Below, piece after piece: positions 35,828 through 43,778 of a DNA stretch of 64,000 nucleotides (its first letter is position 1; each line of letters opens with the position of its first letter). The notes under the pieces are model-generated. The model ran no database searches and was not told the origin of the DNA. It saw only the letters and a program-made list of their open reading frames with translations. The stretch comes from Ornithinimicrobium cerasi (GTDB lineage: Bacteria > Actinomycetota > Actinomycetes > Actinomycetales > Dermatophilaceae): assembly GCF_003702705.1 (NCBI RefSeq), contig NZ_QZMN01000005.1:1-64000 (forward strand), written 5' to 3'. Both the position numbers and the translations under genes were made by a program.

Positions 35828-36799
35828 ATGGGATTCTTCGACGCGATCCTCTTCCCCTTCATCTGGTTCGACTCCGCGATCCTCGTCGGGTTCGAGTGGC
35901 TGCTCACCCGTGCCGGCCTGCCGGACACGAGCGGGTGGACCTGGGTGCTGGCCATCGTCGGCCTGGTCGTCACGCTGCGCGCGCTGCTGACGCCGCTGAT
36001 GATCCGCCAGATCAAGAGCCAGCGCCGCCTGCAGATGGTGCAGCCGGAGCTGGTCAAGATCCAGGCCAAGTACAAGGGGAAGAAGGACCAGGCGTCGCAG
36101 AAGGCGTTCCAGGAGGAGACGTTCGGCCTCTACCGGGAGGCCGGGGCCAACCCGTTCGGCGCGTGCCTGCCGATCCTCATCCAGATGCCCTTCTTCTTCG
36201 CGCTCTTCCGGCTGCTCAACACGGCCGAGACGGTGGCCGAGTCGCGGATGGAGCCACTGGGTCTGTTCACCCAGGAGCTGGCCGCCAAGATGGCCGGCTC
36301 CGACATCTTCGGGGCGGGGCTGACCTCGACGTTCCTGCACGACCAGGACATCTCGGCCAAGATCCTGTCGTTGGTCCTCATCATCGTGATGTCGATCACC
36401 CAGTTCATCACCAGCCACCAGCTGATGCGGCAGAACATGTCGCCCGAGGCGTTGAACAGCCCGATGGCGCGGCAGCAGCAGATCCTCATCTACATCCTGC
36501 CGATCGTCTTCGCGGTCACCGGGGTGAACTTCCCGGTGGCGCTGCTGATCTACTGGACGGTGAGCAACTTCTGGACGATGGGGCAGCAGTTCTTCGTCAT
36601 CCGCAACATGCCAGCGCCGGGCTCCCCGGCCGAGCAGAAGTACCGCGACCGGATGGCCCGCAAGGGTCGCGAGGCGGTCGGGATCCAGCTGAAGAACCCG
36701 AACCTCATCGCCGAGCGCAACGCCGTGGACACCGACACGGTCCGCCAGAGCGGCCAGCGTGTCCAGCCCAAGAGCAAGAAGCGCGCCAAGAAGCGCTGA
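35828..36799 (+). CDS. yidC: Membrane protein insertase YidC/Oxa1
   Basis: A 323-residue polytopic membrane protein. The N-terminal segment IWFDSAILVGFEWLLTRAG and the conserved FGACLPILIQMPFFFALFRL (helices 2-3) are present. So is FPVALLIYWTVSNFWTMGQQ near the end. The typical positively charged cytoplasmic loop KSQRRLQMVQPELVKIQAKY is present, and the C-terminus is basic (KSKKRAKKR). It inserts membrane proteins with or without SecYEG. It has no signal-peptide lipobox and is of the Gram-positive short type. Confidence 0.96.
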   Translation: MGFFDAILFPFIWFDSAILVGFEWLLTRAGLPDTSGWTWVLAIVGLVVTLRALLTPLMIRQIKSQRRLQMVQPELVKIQAKYKGKKDQASQKAFQEETFGLYREAGANPFGACLPILIQMPFFFALFRLLNTAETVAESRMEPLGLFTQELAAKMAGSDIFGAGLTSTFLHDQDISAKILSLVLIIVMSITQFITSHQLMRQNMSPEALNSPMARQQQILIYILPIVFAVTGVNFPVALLIYWTVSNFWTMGQQFFVIRNMPAPGSPAEQKYRDRMARKGREAVGIQLKNPNLIAERNAVDTDTVRQSGQRVQPKSKKRAKKR

Positions 36800-36818
36800 C
36801 CCCGAGGAGACCACGCAC

Positions 36819-37679
36819 ATGAGCACCACGCCCGAGACCCGGACCGAGACCGCCACCGACATCGAGAGCGACGCCGGCACCGACGTCGAGAGCGACGCCG
36901 GCACCGACGTCGATACCGTCGCAGAGACCACGGACCTGAGCGTCGACGACCTGTCGGAGACGACCCCGCCGAGCGCCCACGAGCCCCAGGACCCGGAGGA
37001 GGCCGTGGGCGACGACGCCCCCGAGCCGGTTGGCGCCGGTGCCCCCGACCTCGACCTTGAGGGGGACGCCACCACGGCAGTCGACGCCGACCCTGACGAC
37101 GAGGCCGTCGTGGGTGGCGACGCCGGCGACCCGGACGAGGACGCCCCGGAGGCTGAGGAGGCCGTCGCCGGGACCGAGGCGCCGGGGGGTGGCAAGGCCC
37201 CGGCACGCACCGAGCAGCTCGTGCGCGAGGGTGAGATCGCGGCCGACTTCCTGGAGGCCCTGCTCGACATCGCCGACCTGTCCGGGGATCTCGAGGTGGA
37301 CATCGAGGGCGACCGCGCGGCCATCGCGATCGTCGACTCCGAGGACGGGGCCGCCCCGCGCCGGCTCGTCGGGCCGGGTGGCCAGGTGCTGGACGCCCTC
37401 CAGGAGCTCACCCGACTCGCCGTCCAGGCGGAGACCGGCGAGCGCACCCGCCTGATGCTCGACGTCGCCGGCTACCGCGCTGACCGGCGCTCGACGCTGG
37501 TGACCAGCGCCCGCCACGCGATCGCCGAGGTGAAGAAGTCCGGGCAGCGTCGCGAGCTCGAGCCGATGACCGCGTTCGAGCGCAAGGTCGTGCACGACGA
37601 GGTCCTGGCCGCCGGGCTGCACTCGGAGTCCGAGGGCGCGGAGCCGTCGCGCTACGTCGTCATCCTGCCCTCGGCCTGA
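36819..37679 (+). CDS. khpB: KhpB/Jag RNA-binding protein (KH + R3H domains)
   Basis: A 286-residue protein. Its N-terminal 125 residues are a very acidic, disordered extension containing a duplicated segment (IESDAGTDVESDAGTDVDT), encoded by a 24-bp tandem repeat at about 36858-36910. A KH-like domain follows at about 145-215 (LVGPGGQVLDALQELTRLAV), then an R3H domain (about 225-286, RHAIAEVKKSGQRRELEPMT). It binds RNA and influences cell division and elongation. The acidic extension is much longer than in many relatives. Confidence 0.93.
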   Translation: MSTTPETRTETATDIESDAGTDVESDAGTDVDTVAETTDLSVDDLSETTPPSAHEPQDPEEAVGDDAPEPVGAGAPDLDLEGDATTAVDADPDDEAVVGGDAGDPDEDAPEAEEAVAGTEAPGGGKAPARTEQLVREGEIAADFLEALLDIADLSGDLEVDIEGDRAAIAIVDSEDGAAPRRLVGPGGQVLDALQELTRLAVQAETGERTRLMLDVAGYRADRRSTLVTSARHAIAEVKKSGQRRELEPMTAFERKVVHDEVLAAGLHSESEGAEPSRYVVILPSA

Positions 37680-37704
37680 CCTGCGGGGGGCGAGGCGCGC
37701 GGGC

Positions 37705-38451
37705 ATGAGCGAGATCCCCGAGCCGGTCACCGCCGCCCCTCCGCCGCCGGCGGAGGCCGCCGACGTCTTCGGCGACCAGCTCCCGCTGGCCCGCAGGTAT
37801 GCCGATCTCCTCGCCACCACGGGCATCTCCCACGGGCTCGTCGGCCCCCGGGAGGCACCCCGCCTGTGGGAGCGCCACCTGGTGAACTGCACCGTGATGG
37901 AGAGCCTCCTCCCGGTCGGGTCGAGCCTCATCGACATCGGTTCTGGCGCAGGGCTTCCCGGGCTAGCGCTCGCGGTGGCCCGACCCGACCTGAGGGTCCG
38001 TCTCGTCGAGCCGCTCCTCCGCCGGACGACGTGGCTGGAGGGAGCGGTGGACACGCTCGGCCTGGGCGACCGGGTGAGCGTCCACCGGGGTCGGGCGGAC
38101 GAGGTCTCGCTGACGGCGCCCGTCGTCACCGCCCGGGCGGTGGCCTCCCTGGACAGGCTGGTGCGCTGGTCCTTCCCGCTGCTGGAGCCGGGTGGGCGGC
38201 TGCTCGCCCTCAAGGGCGAGGCCGCCCAGCGTGAGCTCGACGAGGCCTGGCCCCTGCTGCGGGACCTGGGGGTCACCGCCGCGACGGTGCACGTGGTGGG
38301 CGAGGGCCGGGTGAGCGAGCCGGTGCGGGTCGTGGAGATCGTCCGGCCGGCGGACCCGCCGCGCGGAGGTGGCCGAAAGGGCCGACGGCCCGGGACCGGG
38401 AACGGCACCCCGCGGCGGCCTGGCGGCCGCGGGGCGAGACGCGGGTCCTGA
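37705..38451 (+). CDS. rsmG: 16S rRNA (guanine527-N7)-methyltransferase
   Basis: A 248-residue methyltransferase. The SAM-binding motif is LIDIGSGAGLPGLALA near residue 72, the preceding signature is LWERHLVNC, and VTARAVASLDRLVRW follows. The C-terminal 35 residues are Gly/Arg-rich and disordered, beyond the usual family end. It methylates G527 of 16S rRNA; loss gives low-level streptomycin resistance in other bacteria. It is the last gene of the rightward operon and converges on parB with a 23-bp gap. Confidence 0.95.
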   Translation: MSEIPEPVTAAPPPPAEAADVFGDQLPLARRYADLLATTGISHGLVGPREAPRLWERHLVNCTVMESLLPVGSSLIDIGSGAGLPGLALAVARPDLRVRLVEPLLRRTTWLEGAVDTLGLGDRVSVHRGRADEVSLTAPVVTARAVASLDRLVRWSFPLLEPGGRLLALKGEAAQRELDEAWPLLRDLGVTAATVHVVGEGRVSEPVRVVEIVRPADPPRGGGRKGRRPGTGNGTPRRPGGRGARRGS

Positions 38452-38474
38452 GGGCGCGGGGGGCGGCTCGCGGG

Positions 38475-39491
38475 TCAGTCGGTCGTCAGCGCCGCGACGA
38501 TGCGGTCCAGGTCGTCCTGGTCGGCGAACTCCACGGTCAGGCGTCCCTTGTGGCGGCCCATGACCACCTGCACCCGGGTGTCCAGCCGCTGGGAGAGGTC
38601 CGAGGCGACGCGCTGCAGCTCGGGGGCGGGTTCGTTCCGGCTGCGTCCGCGGCGGGCCCTGGGCTCGGAGTCGCCTCCGAGCACGACGATCTCCTCCACC
38701 GACCGGACGGAGAGCCCCTCGGCGACGATGCGCTGCGCCAGCCGCTCCATGGCGGCACCGTCCTCGAGGCCGAGCAGGGCGCGCGCGTGACCCGCGGAGA
38801 GCACGCCGGAGGCCACCCGTCGCTGGACGAGCGGGGGGAGCTTGAGCAGGCGCAGAGTGTTGGAGATCTGGGGTCGGGACCGCCCGATCCGGGCCGCCAG
38901 GACCTCGTGGGTGCAGCCGAAGTCCTCGAGCAGCTGCTGGTATGCCGCCGCCTCCTCCAAGGCGTTGAGCTGGGCCCGGTGGAGGTTCTCCAGCAGGGCG
39001 TCCCGCAGGAGGTGCTCGTCCTCGGTGAGCCGGACGATGGCCGGGATGGTGTCCCTGCCTGCCTCACGCGAGGCTCGAAGCCGTCTCTCGCCCATGACCA
39101 GCTCGTAGAGCGCATCGCCGTCCCCGCCGTCCTCCGGTGGTACCGGTCGGACCACGATGGGCTGGAGGACCCCGAGCTCGCGGATGCTCGTCACCAGCTC
39201 GGCGAGCTCGTCCTCGTCGAACACCTGGCGCGGCTGCCGCGGGTTGGGGCGGATCGAGTCGATGTCCAGCTCGCCGAACCGGGCGCCGGGGACGGGCGCG
39301 AGCTCGGGTCGGTCGGCGTCGCCAGGGCCGTGGGCGGCCGGCAGCGAAGGGTCCTGCACGACGACGTTTCCCGTGAAACCGTCACCGTTGGACCGGGGGA
39401 AGAAGACATCGCTGGGTCGGTCTCCCGTCTGTGTCGAGGGGATGAGGGCACCGAGCCCCTTGCCGAGACCGCGTCGCCGGTCGCTGCTCAT
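38475..39491 (-). CDS. parB: Chromosome partitioning protein ParB
   Basis: A 338-residue CTP-dependent DNA clamp that loads at parS. The N-terminal box is YELVMGERRLRASREAG (GERRxRA CTP-binding motif). The helix-turn-helix reads CTHEVLAARIGRSRPQISNT, followed by LRLLKLPPLVQRR. The C-terminal dimerisation domain is about 285-338. ATG 39491 overlaps the parA stop (ATGA). A parS-like site, GTTTCCCGTGAAAC, lies within its own coding region (39366-39379). Confidence 0.97.
   Translation of the reverse strand: MSSDRRRGLGKGLGALIPSTQTGDRPSDVFFPRSNGDGFTGNVVVQDPSLPAAHGPGDADRPELAPVPGARFGELDIDSIRPNPRQPRQVFDEDELAELVTSIRELGVLQPIVVRPVPPEDGGDGDALYELVMGERRLRASREAGRDTIPAIVRLTEDEHLLRDALLENLHRAQLNALEEAAAYQQLLEDFGCTHEVLAARIGRSRPQISNTLRLLKLPPLVQRRVASGVLSAGHARALLGLEDGAAMERLAQRIVAEGLSVRSVEEIVVLGGDSEPRARRGRSRNEPAPELQRVASDLSQRLDTRVQVVMGRHKGRLTVEFADQDDLDRIVAALTTD
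39366..39379. promoter_or_regulatory. parS-like site in parB
   Basis: GTTTCCCGTGAAAC, one mismatch to the parS core GTTTCACGTGAAAC. Confidence 0.75.
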
Positions 39492-40552
39492 ACGAGAACC
39501 TCCTGCTGCCGCATCTGCGCGGCCGCTTCCATGTAGGACAGGGCACCGGAGCTGGCCGGGTCGTAGGTGATGACGGTCTCCCCGTGGCTGGGCGCCTCAC
39601 TGATCCGGACCGAGCGCGGGATGACCACCCTCAGCACCTTCTCGCCGAAGTGCTCACGGACCTGGTCGGCCACGTCCGAGGCGAGGCGGGTACGAGCGTC
39701 GAACATGGTGAGCAGGATGGTGCTCACCTCCAGGTCGCTGTTGAGGTGCTGCTGGATGAGCTCCACGTTCTTCAGCAGCTGGCTCAGTCCCTCGAGCGCG
39801 TAGTACTCGCACTGGATCGGGATGAGGACCTCGCGGGCGGCCACGAAGGCGTTGACCGTCAGCAGCCCGAGGCTGGGTGGGCAGTCGATGAGCACCATGT
39901 CGAACTGCTCGTCGGGGGCACGGGAGTCGAGGAAGGCGGTCAGCGCGCGTCGGAGCCTGTTCTCCCGGGCGACGAGGGGCACGAGCTCGATCTCGGCACC
40001 GGCCAGGTCGATCGTGGCCGGCACGCACCACAGCCCGGGGACCTGCGGCGTCTCCCGCACGACGTCGGACATCGGCACGCCGTCGATGAGGACGTCGTAG
40101 ATGCCGGCGGTCCCGCTGAGGTGCGGGATGCTCAGCGCCGTGCTGGCGTTGCCCTGGGGGTCCATGTCGATGACCAGGACACGCAGACCGGCGCGGGCCA
40201 TGCTTGCGGCGATGTTGACCGCCGTGGTCGTCTTGCCGACACCCCCCTTCTGGTTGGCGACCGTCAGGACGCGGGTCCCGGACCAGCCGACGGATGGTGC
40301 GGGGAGGGGCGTTTCACGTGGAACAGGGGCCGTCTCCCGGGATTCCGGGGCAGGGGTGGAGGTTTCACGGGAAACCTTGCCGTCGCGAGCGCCCTTGCCC
40401 GGGACGGATGTTTCACGGGGAACGGAGAGCGGGGGACGGTGAGCGCCCGGCCAGCCCAGCCCGCCGTGGTCCTCGAGAAGATCCTCGTCGGAGGCGACAC
40501 GCAGCCCACCGTGCTCCGGCCAGCCCAGGGCGCGATGTGGAGGGGTAGTCAT
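39488..40552 (-). CDS. parA: Chromosome partitioning ATPase ParA
   Basis: A 354-residue deviant Walker ATPase that positions ParB-parS complexes. The deviant Walker A is KGGVGKTTT at about 105-113, and IDMDPQGNAST and LIDCPPSLGLL follow. The N-terminal 90 residues are a non-conserved extension with repeats of the form V(P/S)RET. These are the translation of embedded parS sites rather than a conserved domain. ATG 40552 is preferred over GTG 40561 because GAGG lies 11 bases upstream of it. The stop overlaps parB. Confidence 0.97.
   Translation of the reverse strand: MTTPPHRALGWPEHGGLRVASDEDLLEDHGGLGWPGAHRPPLSVPRETSVPGKGARDGKVSRETSTPAPESRETAPVPRETPLPAPSVGWSGTRVLTVANQKGGVGKTTTAVNIAASMARAGLRVLVIDMDPQGNASTALSIPHLSGTAGIYDVLIDGVPMSDVVRETPQVPGLWCVPATIDLAGAEIELVPLVARENRLRRALTAFLDSRAPDEQFDMVLIDCPPSLGLLTVNAFVAAREVLIPIQCEYYALEGLSQLLKNVELIQQHLNSDLEVSTILLTMFDARTRLASDVADQVREHFGEKVLRVVIPRSVRISEAPSHGETVITYDPASSGALSYMEAAAQMRQQEVLV
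40311..40324. promoter_or_regulatory. parS site 1 in the parA 5' region
   Basis: GTTTCACGTGGAAC, one mismatch to the parS palindrome. It is translated as VPRET in ParA. Confidence 0.85.
40362..40375. promoter_or_regulatory. parS site 2 in the parA 5' region
   Basis: GTTTCACGGGAAAC, one mismatch to the parS palindrome. It is translated as VSRET. Confidence 0.8.
40410..40423. promoter_or_regulatory. parS site 3 in the parA 5' region
   Basis: GTTTCACGGGGAAC, two mismatches to the parS palindrome. A further, poorly matching copy is at 40332-40345. Confidence 0.65.
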
Positions 40553-40605
40553 GAGGTCCACATCCTCTCACGACGGAACCAGGTCACAGCGGAGGCCAGG
40601 ACGCG

Positions 40606-40656
40606 CCACAGCCGTCCACAGGGTTGTGGACAACCCCGGTGGACGGCTGTGGATAA
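40606..40656. promoter_or_regulatory. Nested inverted repeats with DnaA boxes between parA and trxA
   Basis: A perfect 14-bp inverted repeat, CCACAGCCGTCCAC (40606-40619) and GTGGACGGCTGTGG (40639-40652), encloses a second palindrome, GGGTTGT-GG-ACAACCC (40621-40636). DnaA boxes: TGTGGACAA at 40625-40633 and TGTGGATAA (consensus reversed) at 40648-40656. Related CCGTCCACA and GTGGACGG motifs lie in the arms. It sits in the 135-bp parA-trxA gap. Confidence 0.75.
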
Positions 40657-40687
40657 CGCGGGGCACGGCGCCCCTGATCTGCCGGTC

Positions 40688-41011
40688 TCAGGCGGTGAAC
40701 TGCTCCATCTCGGAGGCCAGCTTCTTCTTGGGGAGCGCGCCGACGACGGTCTTGACGACCTCGCCGCCGGAGTAGACGTTCATGGTCGGGATGCCGGTGA
40801 TGCCGTACTGGCGGGTGACCTCGGGGTTGTCATCGGTGTTGAGCTTGACGACCTTGAGCTTGTCGCCCCACTCCTCGGACAGCTCCTCGAGGATGGGGGC
40901 GATCATCTTGCAGGGTCCGCACCAGGGCGCCCAGAAGTCGACGAGCACCGGCCCGTCGTGCTGCAGCACGTCCTCGGTGAAGGTGGCGTCGGTGGTCTGC
41001 GTGATGGCCAT
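40688..41011 (-). CDS. trxA: Thioredoxin
   Basis: A 107-residue thioredoxin. The active site WCGPCK lies in VDFWAPWCGPCKMIAPIL at about residues 24-41. The cis-proline is in GITGIPTMNVYSGGEVV. ATG 41011 begins MAITQTTDATF. It is reduced by thioredoxin reductase encoded upstream in the same operon (43-bp gap) and keeps cytosolic thiols reduced. Confidence 0.97.
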   Translation of the reverse strand: MAITQTTDATFTEDVLQHDGPVLVDFWAPWCGPCKMIAPILEELSEEWGDKLKVVKLNTDDNPEVTRQYGITGIPTMNVYSGGEVVKTVVGALPKKKLASEMEQFTA

Positions 41012-41054
41012 GGGGGTGGTTCCTTCCGTTCGCGGGATCTGGGTCGAGGGTAGG

Positions 41055-42077
41055 TCAGTGGGCCGACAGGGCGACGGCGACCTCGGTGGGCAGCTCGTCG
41101 TCCAGCGCCGACAGGTAGCGCTCGGCGTCCAGCGCGGCGGCGCAGCCGCTGCCGGCGGCGGTGATGGCCTGCCGGTAGGTGTGGTCCACGAGGTCACCGC
41201 AGGCGAAGACGCCGGGGACGTCGGTCGCGGTGCTGCGGCCCTGGACGAGGACGTAGCCCTCCGGGTCCAGCGCGACCTGCCCCTGGACGAGCTCGTTGCG
41301 GGGGTCATGGCCGATCGCGATGAACAGGCCGGTGGTGGGGTGCTCACGGGTCTCACCGGTGAGCGTGTCGCGCAGGGTGATGGAGGCCAGCTTGGGCCGG
41401 CCGTTCAGGGCGGTGACCTCGGTGTTCCAGACGAAGCGGATCTTCGGGTCGTTCATCGCCCGCTCGGCCATGATCTTGCTCGCACGCAGCTCGCCCCGGC
41501 GGTGGATGACCGTCACCGAGCTCCCGAAGCGGCTCAGGAAGGTCGCCTCCTCCATCGCGGAGTCGCCCCCGCCGACGACCACGATGTCCTGGTCGCGGAA
41601 GAAGGCGCCGTCGCAGGTCGCGCACCAGGAGACGCCGTGACCGCTGAGCTCCTTCTCCTCGGGAAGACCGAGCTCGCGGTAGGCGGAGCCCATCGCGAGG
41701 ATGACCGCCCGCGCGCGGTGGGTGGTGCCCTCCGCGTCCGTGACCGTCTTGACGGTGCCGGCGAGATCCATGGCCACGACGTCGTCGCGCACGAGGGTGG
41801 CGCCGAAGCGCTCGGCCTGCTCGCGCATGTTCATCATCAGCTCGGGGCCCATGATGCCCTCGGCGAACCCAGGGAAGTTCTCCACCTCGGTGGTGTTCAT
41901 CAACGCACCGCCTGCGGTCACCGACCCCTCGAAGACGAGGGGGGCGAGGTTGGCACGGGCGGCGTACACGGCTGCCGTGTACCCCGCCGGCCCGGAGCCG
42001 ACGACGATGATCTCGTGGACCGCACCCTCCGCGTCCGGGGAGGGGCTGCCGGTCTGCGACGGGAGCTGGATGGTCAT
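41055..42077 (-). CDS. trxB: Thioredoxin reductase
   Basis: A 340-residue FAD/NADPH disulfide reductase. The FAD motif is [16 protein letters not shown] near residue 24, the redox pair is in [11 protein letters not shown], the NADPH motif is [15 protein letters not shown], and [15 protein letters not shown] lies near the end. The ATG at 42077 follows GGAAGGAC. The SigR-type promoter at 42135-42161 (minus strand) lies about 50 bp upstream of the start region, linking the operon to thiol-oxidative stress control. Confidence 0.97.
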   Translation of the reverse strand: MTIQLPSQTGSPSPDAEGAVHEIIVVGSGPAGYTAAVYAARANLAPLVFEGSVTAGGALMNTTEVENFPGFAEGIMGPELMMNMREQAERFGATLVRDDVVAMDLAGTVKTVTDAEGTTHRARAVILAMGSAYRELGLPEEKELSGHGVSWCATCDGAFFRDQDIVVVGGGDSAMEEATFLSRFGSSVTVIHRRGELRASKIMAERAMNDPKIRFVWNTEVTALNGRPKLASITLRDTLTGETREHPTTGLFIAIGHDPRNELVQGQVALDPEGYVLVQGRSTATDVPGVFACGDLVDHTYRQAITAAGSGCAAALDAERYLSALDDELPTEVAVALSAH

Positions 42078-42134
42078 TGTGTCCTTCCTCGGGGCACGGG
42101 GAGACCCGGGCGGTGTGGCGTGGTTCCTACGCTC

Positions 42135-42161
42135 AACCGATCCTAGGGCCGTGGTGTTCCC
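42135..42161 (-). promoter_or_regulatory. SigR/SigH-type promoter of trxBA
   Basis: On the minus strand GGGAAC (42161-42156), an 18-base spacer, then GTT (42137-42135). This matches the GGGAAY-N18-GTT consensus of the disulfide-stress sigma factors SigR (Streptomyces) and SigH (mycobacteria), whose regulons include thioredoxin genes. Confidence 0.72.
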
Positions 42162-42175
42162 TGCCGGACCCGTGG

Positions 42176-43051
42176 TCAGCGGGGAAGGACCGCGTCCGCG
42201 AGAGGCTGGACCGAGGGGTTGACCGCGCACTCCCCGGGCATCAGCCAGGCGTGACCGTCCCCGTCGCCCTGCCGCGCCCAGAGCACGACCGCGGGCTGCT
42301 CGCCCAGGGTGGCCGGAGCGGCATACCACTCCTCCCACCCGTCCTGGTCGGCGACGGCGGACCAGCACGACTTCGCCTGTGCCGCAGTCAGACCGGAGGA
42401 CTCAGCAGGTGACGCGGGGGCGGTCATCGCGTCGTCCACGCGCTGCGCCAGCTGGTCGGCGTCCAGCGGGCCCAGGGAGGGCAGGATGAGCGGGTCGGCC
42501 GGTACGGCCCCGTCAGCAGCGACGCCGGCACCACCCTCGTCCGCGGCACCGCCGGCACCCCCGGAGGAGTCGTCACCAGCAGCCTCCGCACGTTCCTCCT
42601 GCGCGTCCGCCTGCTCCTCGTCGGCAGCCCCACCACCGGCGTCCGATCCCTCCTCGTCGGCGGATCCTGAGGCGGGGGCGAAGGCGGCGGTATCCGCCCC
42701 GCCCACGACCCCGGACCCCAGCAGGTCGCTCACGGTGACAGCGGTCACCAGCAGGCCGGCGGCCGCCGCGCCGAGGATGATGACGGTCCGGCCGGGGCGC
42801 CGTCGGGTGCGCTCGGCCCCCAGGTCCACGACCCGGCCCCCGTGCGGGGTCCCGCGCTCGTCCCCGAAGGGGGCCTCGGGCCGGCGGTGGGCGAGCTCGA
42901 CCGCCAGTCGGGTCTCGATACGGCGGACCAGGTCCTCCGGCATGGGGCCGGGCTCGGGCAGGGAGCGGAGGAGGTCACGGATGCCGGTGGGGTCGACGTC
43001 GTCCGTCCCCGGGCTGGGGGCGGATCGGTGCCCGTCGTCGCTGGGCGTCAC
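42176..43051 (-). CDS. Putative anti-sigma factor membrane protein (RsmA-like position)
   Basis: A 291-residue single-pass protein. The N-terminal cytoplasmic part (1-88) is charged and contains [19 protein letters not shown]. One transmembrane helix spans about 89-112 ([20 protein letters not shown]). An Ala/Asp/Glu/Gly-rich linker follows, and then an extracytoplasmic domain with two cysteines ([20 protein letters not shown] and PGECAVNP). It lies between trxB and sigM, the place of the SigM anti-sigma gene in mycobacteria. No zinc-binding HxxxCxxC motif is visible, so the anti-sigma role rests on topology and position. GTG 43051 is the start. Confidence 0.6.
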   Translation of the reverse strand: MTPSDDGHRSAPSPGTDDVDPTGIRDLLRSLPEPGPMPEDLVRRIETRLAVELAHRRPEAPFGDERGTPHGGRVVDLGAERTRRRPGRTVIILGAAAAGLLVTAVTVSDLLGSGVVGGADTAAFAPASGSADEEGSDAGGGAADEEQADAQEERAEAAGDDSSGGAGGAADEGGAGVAADGAVPADPLILPSLGPLDADQLAQRVDDAMTAPASPAESSGLTAAQAKSCWSAVADQDGWEEWYAAPATLGEQPAVVLWARQGDGDGHAWLMPGECAVNPSVQPLADAVLPR

Positions 43052-43205
43052 AGGGTGACCTCCTCACGGTGCTCGCACTGTGGATGGTGGCGGGGTCCGG
43101 CCGGACCGCGGTGCCGGACGTCGCGAGCCGGGTCAGGCTCACTCGGGTACGACGCTCGGGAGCCCGTGCGGGTTCCCGCAGCAGACGCGACCCCTGTCGC
43201 GACGC

Positions 43206-43775
43206 TCATCGTGGGTCCTCGGCGTCGTGACCGTGGGGGGAGACGAGGATCGCGGCCATCGCCTCCCGCCCGCGGGAGCAGCGCGACTTGACGGTGCCCT
43301 CGGCGACCCCCAGCACCGAGGCAGCCTCCGCGACGCTGAGGCCGTGCATGTCGACGAGCGTCAGGGCCAGGCGCTGACCCTCGGGGATCTGCGCCAGCGC
43401 TGCCTGGACGTCGAGCCGCACGTCGACGCTGTGGTGCCGGTCCCGGGGCTCCACGGGGTCGTGGTCGGCGAGGTCGGAGGTGGGACGCACCCGGCGCAGC
43501 CGGTCCAGGCTGGCATTGACGGTGATCCGGTGCAGCCAGGTGGTGACCTGGGAGTCCCCCCGGAAGGAACCGGCCCGGCGGAAGGCGTTGAGGAAGGCGT
43601 CCTGGACCGCGTCGGACGCGATCTCGGGGTCCCGGGTGGTGCGGAGCGCGAGCGCCCACATCCGGTCCCGGTGGCGGCGGAACAGCTCGCCGAAGGCGTC
43701 GGGGTCCCCGGCGGCGTGCCTGCTCAGCAGCGTGGCGTCGTCCAGGTCGGTGAGCGCGTCCACCCCCGCCACCAC
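43206..43775 (-). CDS. sigM: ECF RNA polymerase sigma factor SigM
   Basis: A 189-residue group 4 sigma factor. Region 2 reads AGDPDAFGELFRRHRDRMWA and DAVQDAFLNAFRRAGSF. Region 4 reads LVDMHGLSVAEAASVLGVAE, then GTVKSRCSRGREAMA. It recognises promoters of envelope-stress genes in relatives. The start is uncertain: GTG 43775 is used, and GTG 43763 is also possible. The order anti-sigma/sigM/murJ is conserved with mycobacteria. The 154-bp gap to the anti-sigma gene holds no recognised feature. Confidence 0.9.
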   Translation of the reverse strand: MVAGVDALTDLDDATLLSRHAAGDPDAFGELFRRHRDRMWALALRTTRDPEIASDAVQDAFLNAFRRAGSFRGDSQVTTWLHRITVNASLDRLRRVRPTSDLADHDPVEPRDRHHSVDVRLDVQAALAQIPEGQRLALTLVDMHGLSVAEAASVLGVAEGTVKSRCSRGREAMAAILVSPHGHDAEDPR

Positions 43776-43778
43776 CGG

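Noticed and set aside
42176-43051. Zinc-binding anti-sigma (ZAS) domain in the protein next to sigM
   Set aside because: No HxxxCxxC motif is present. The two cysteines are in the extracytoplasmic part.
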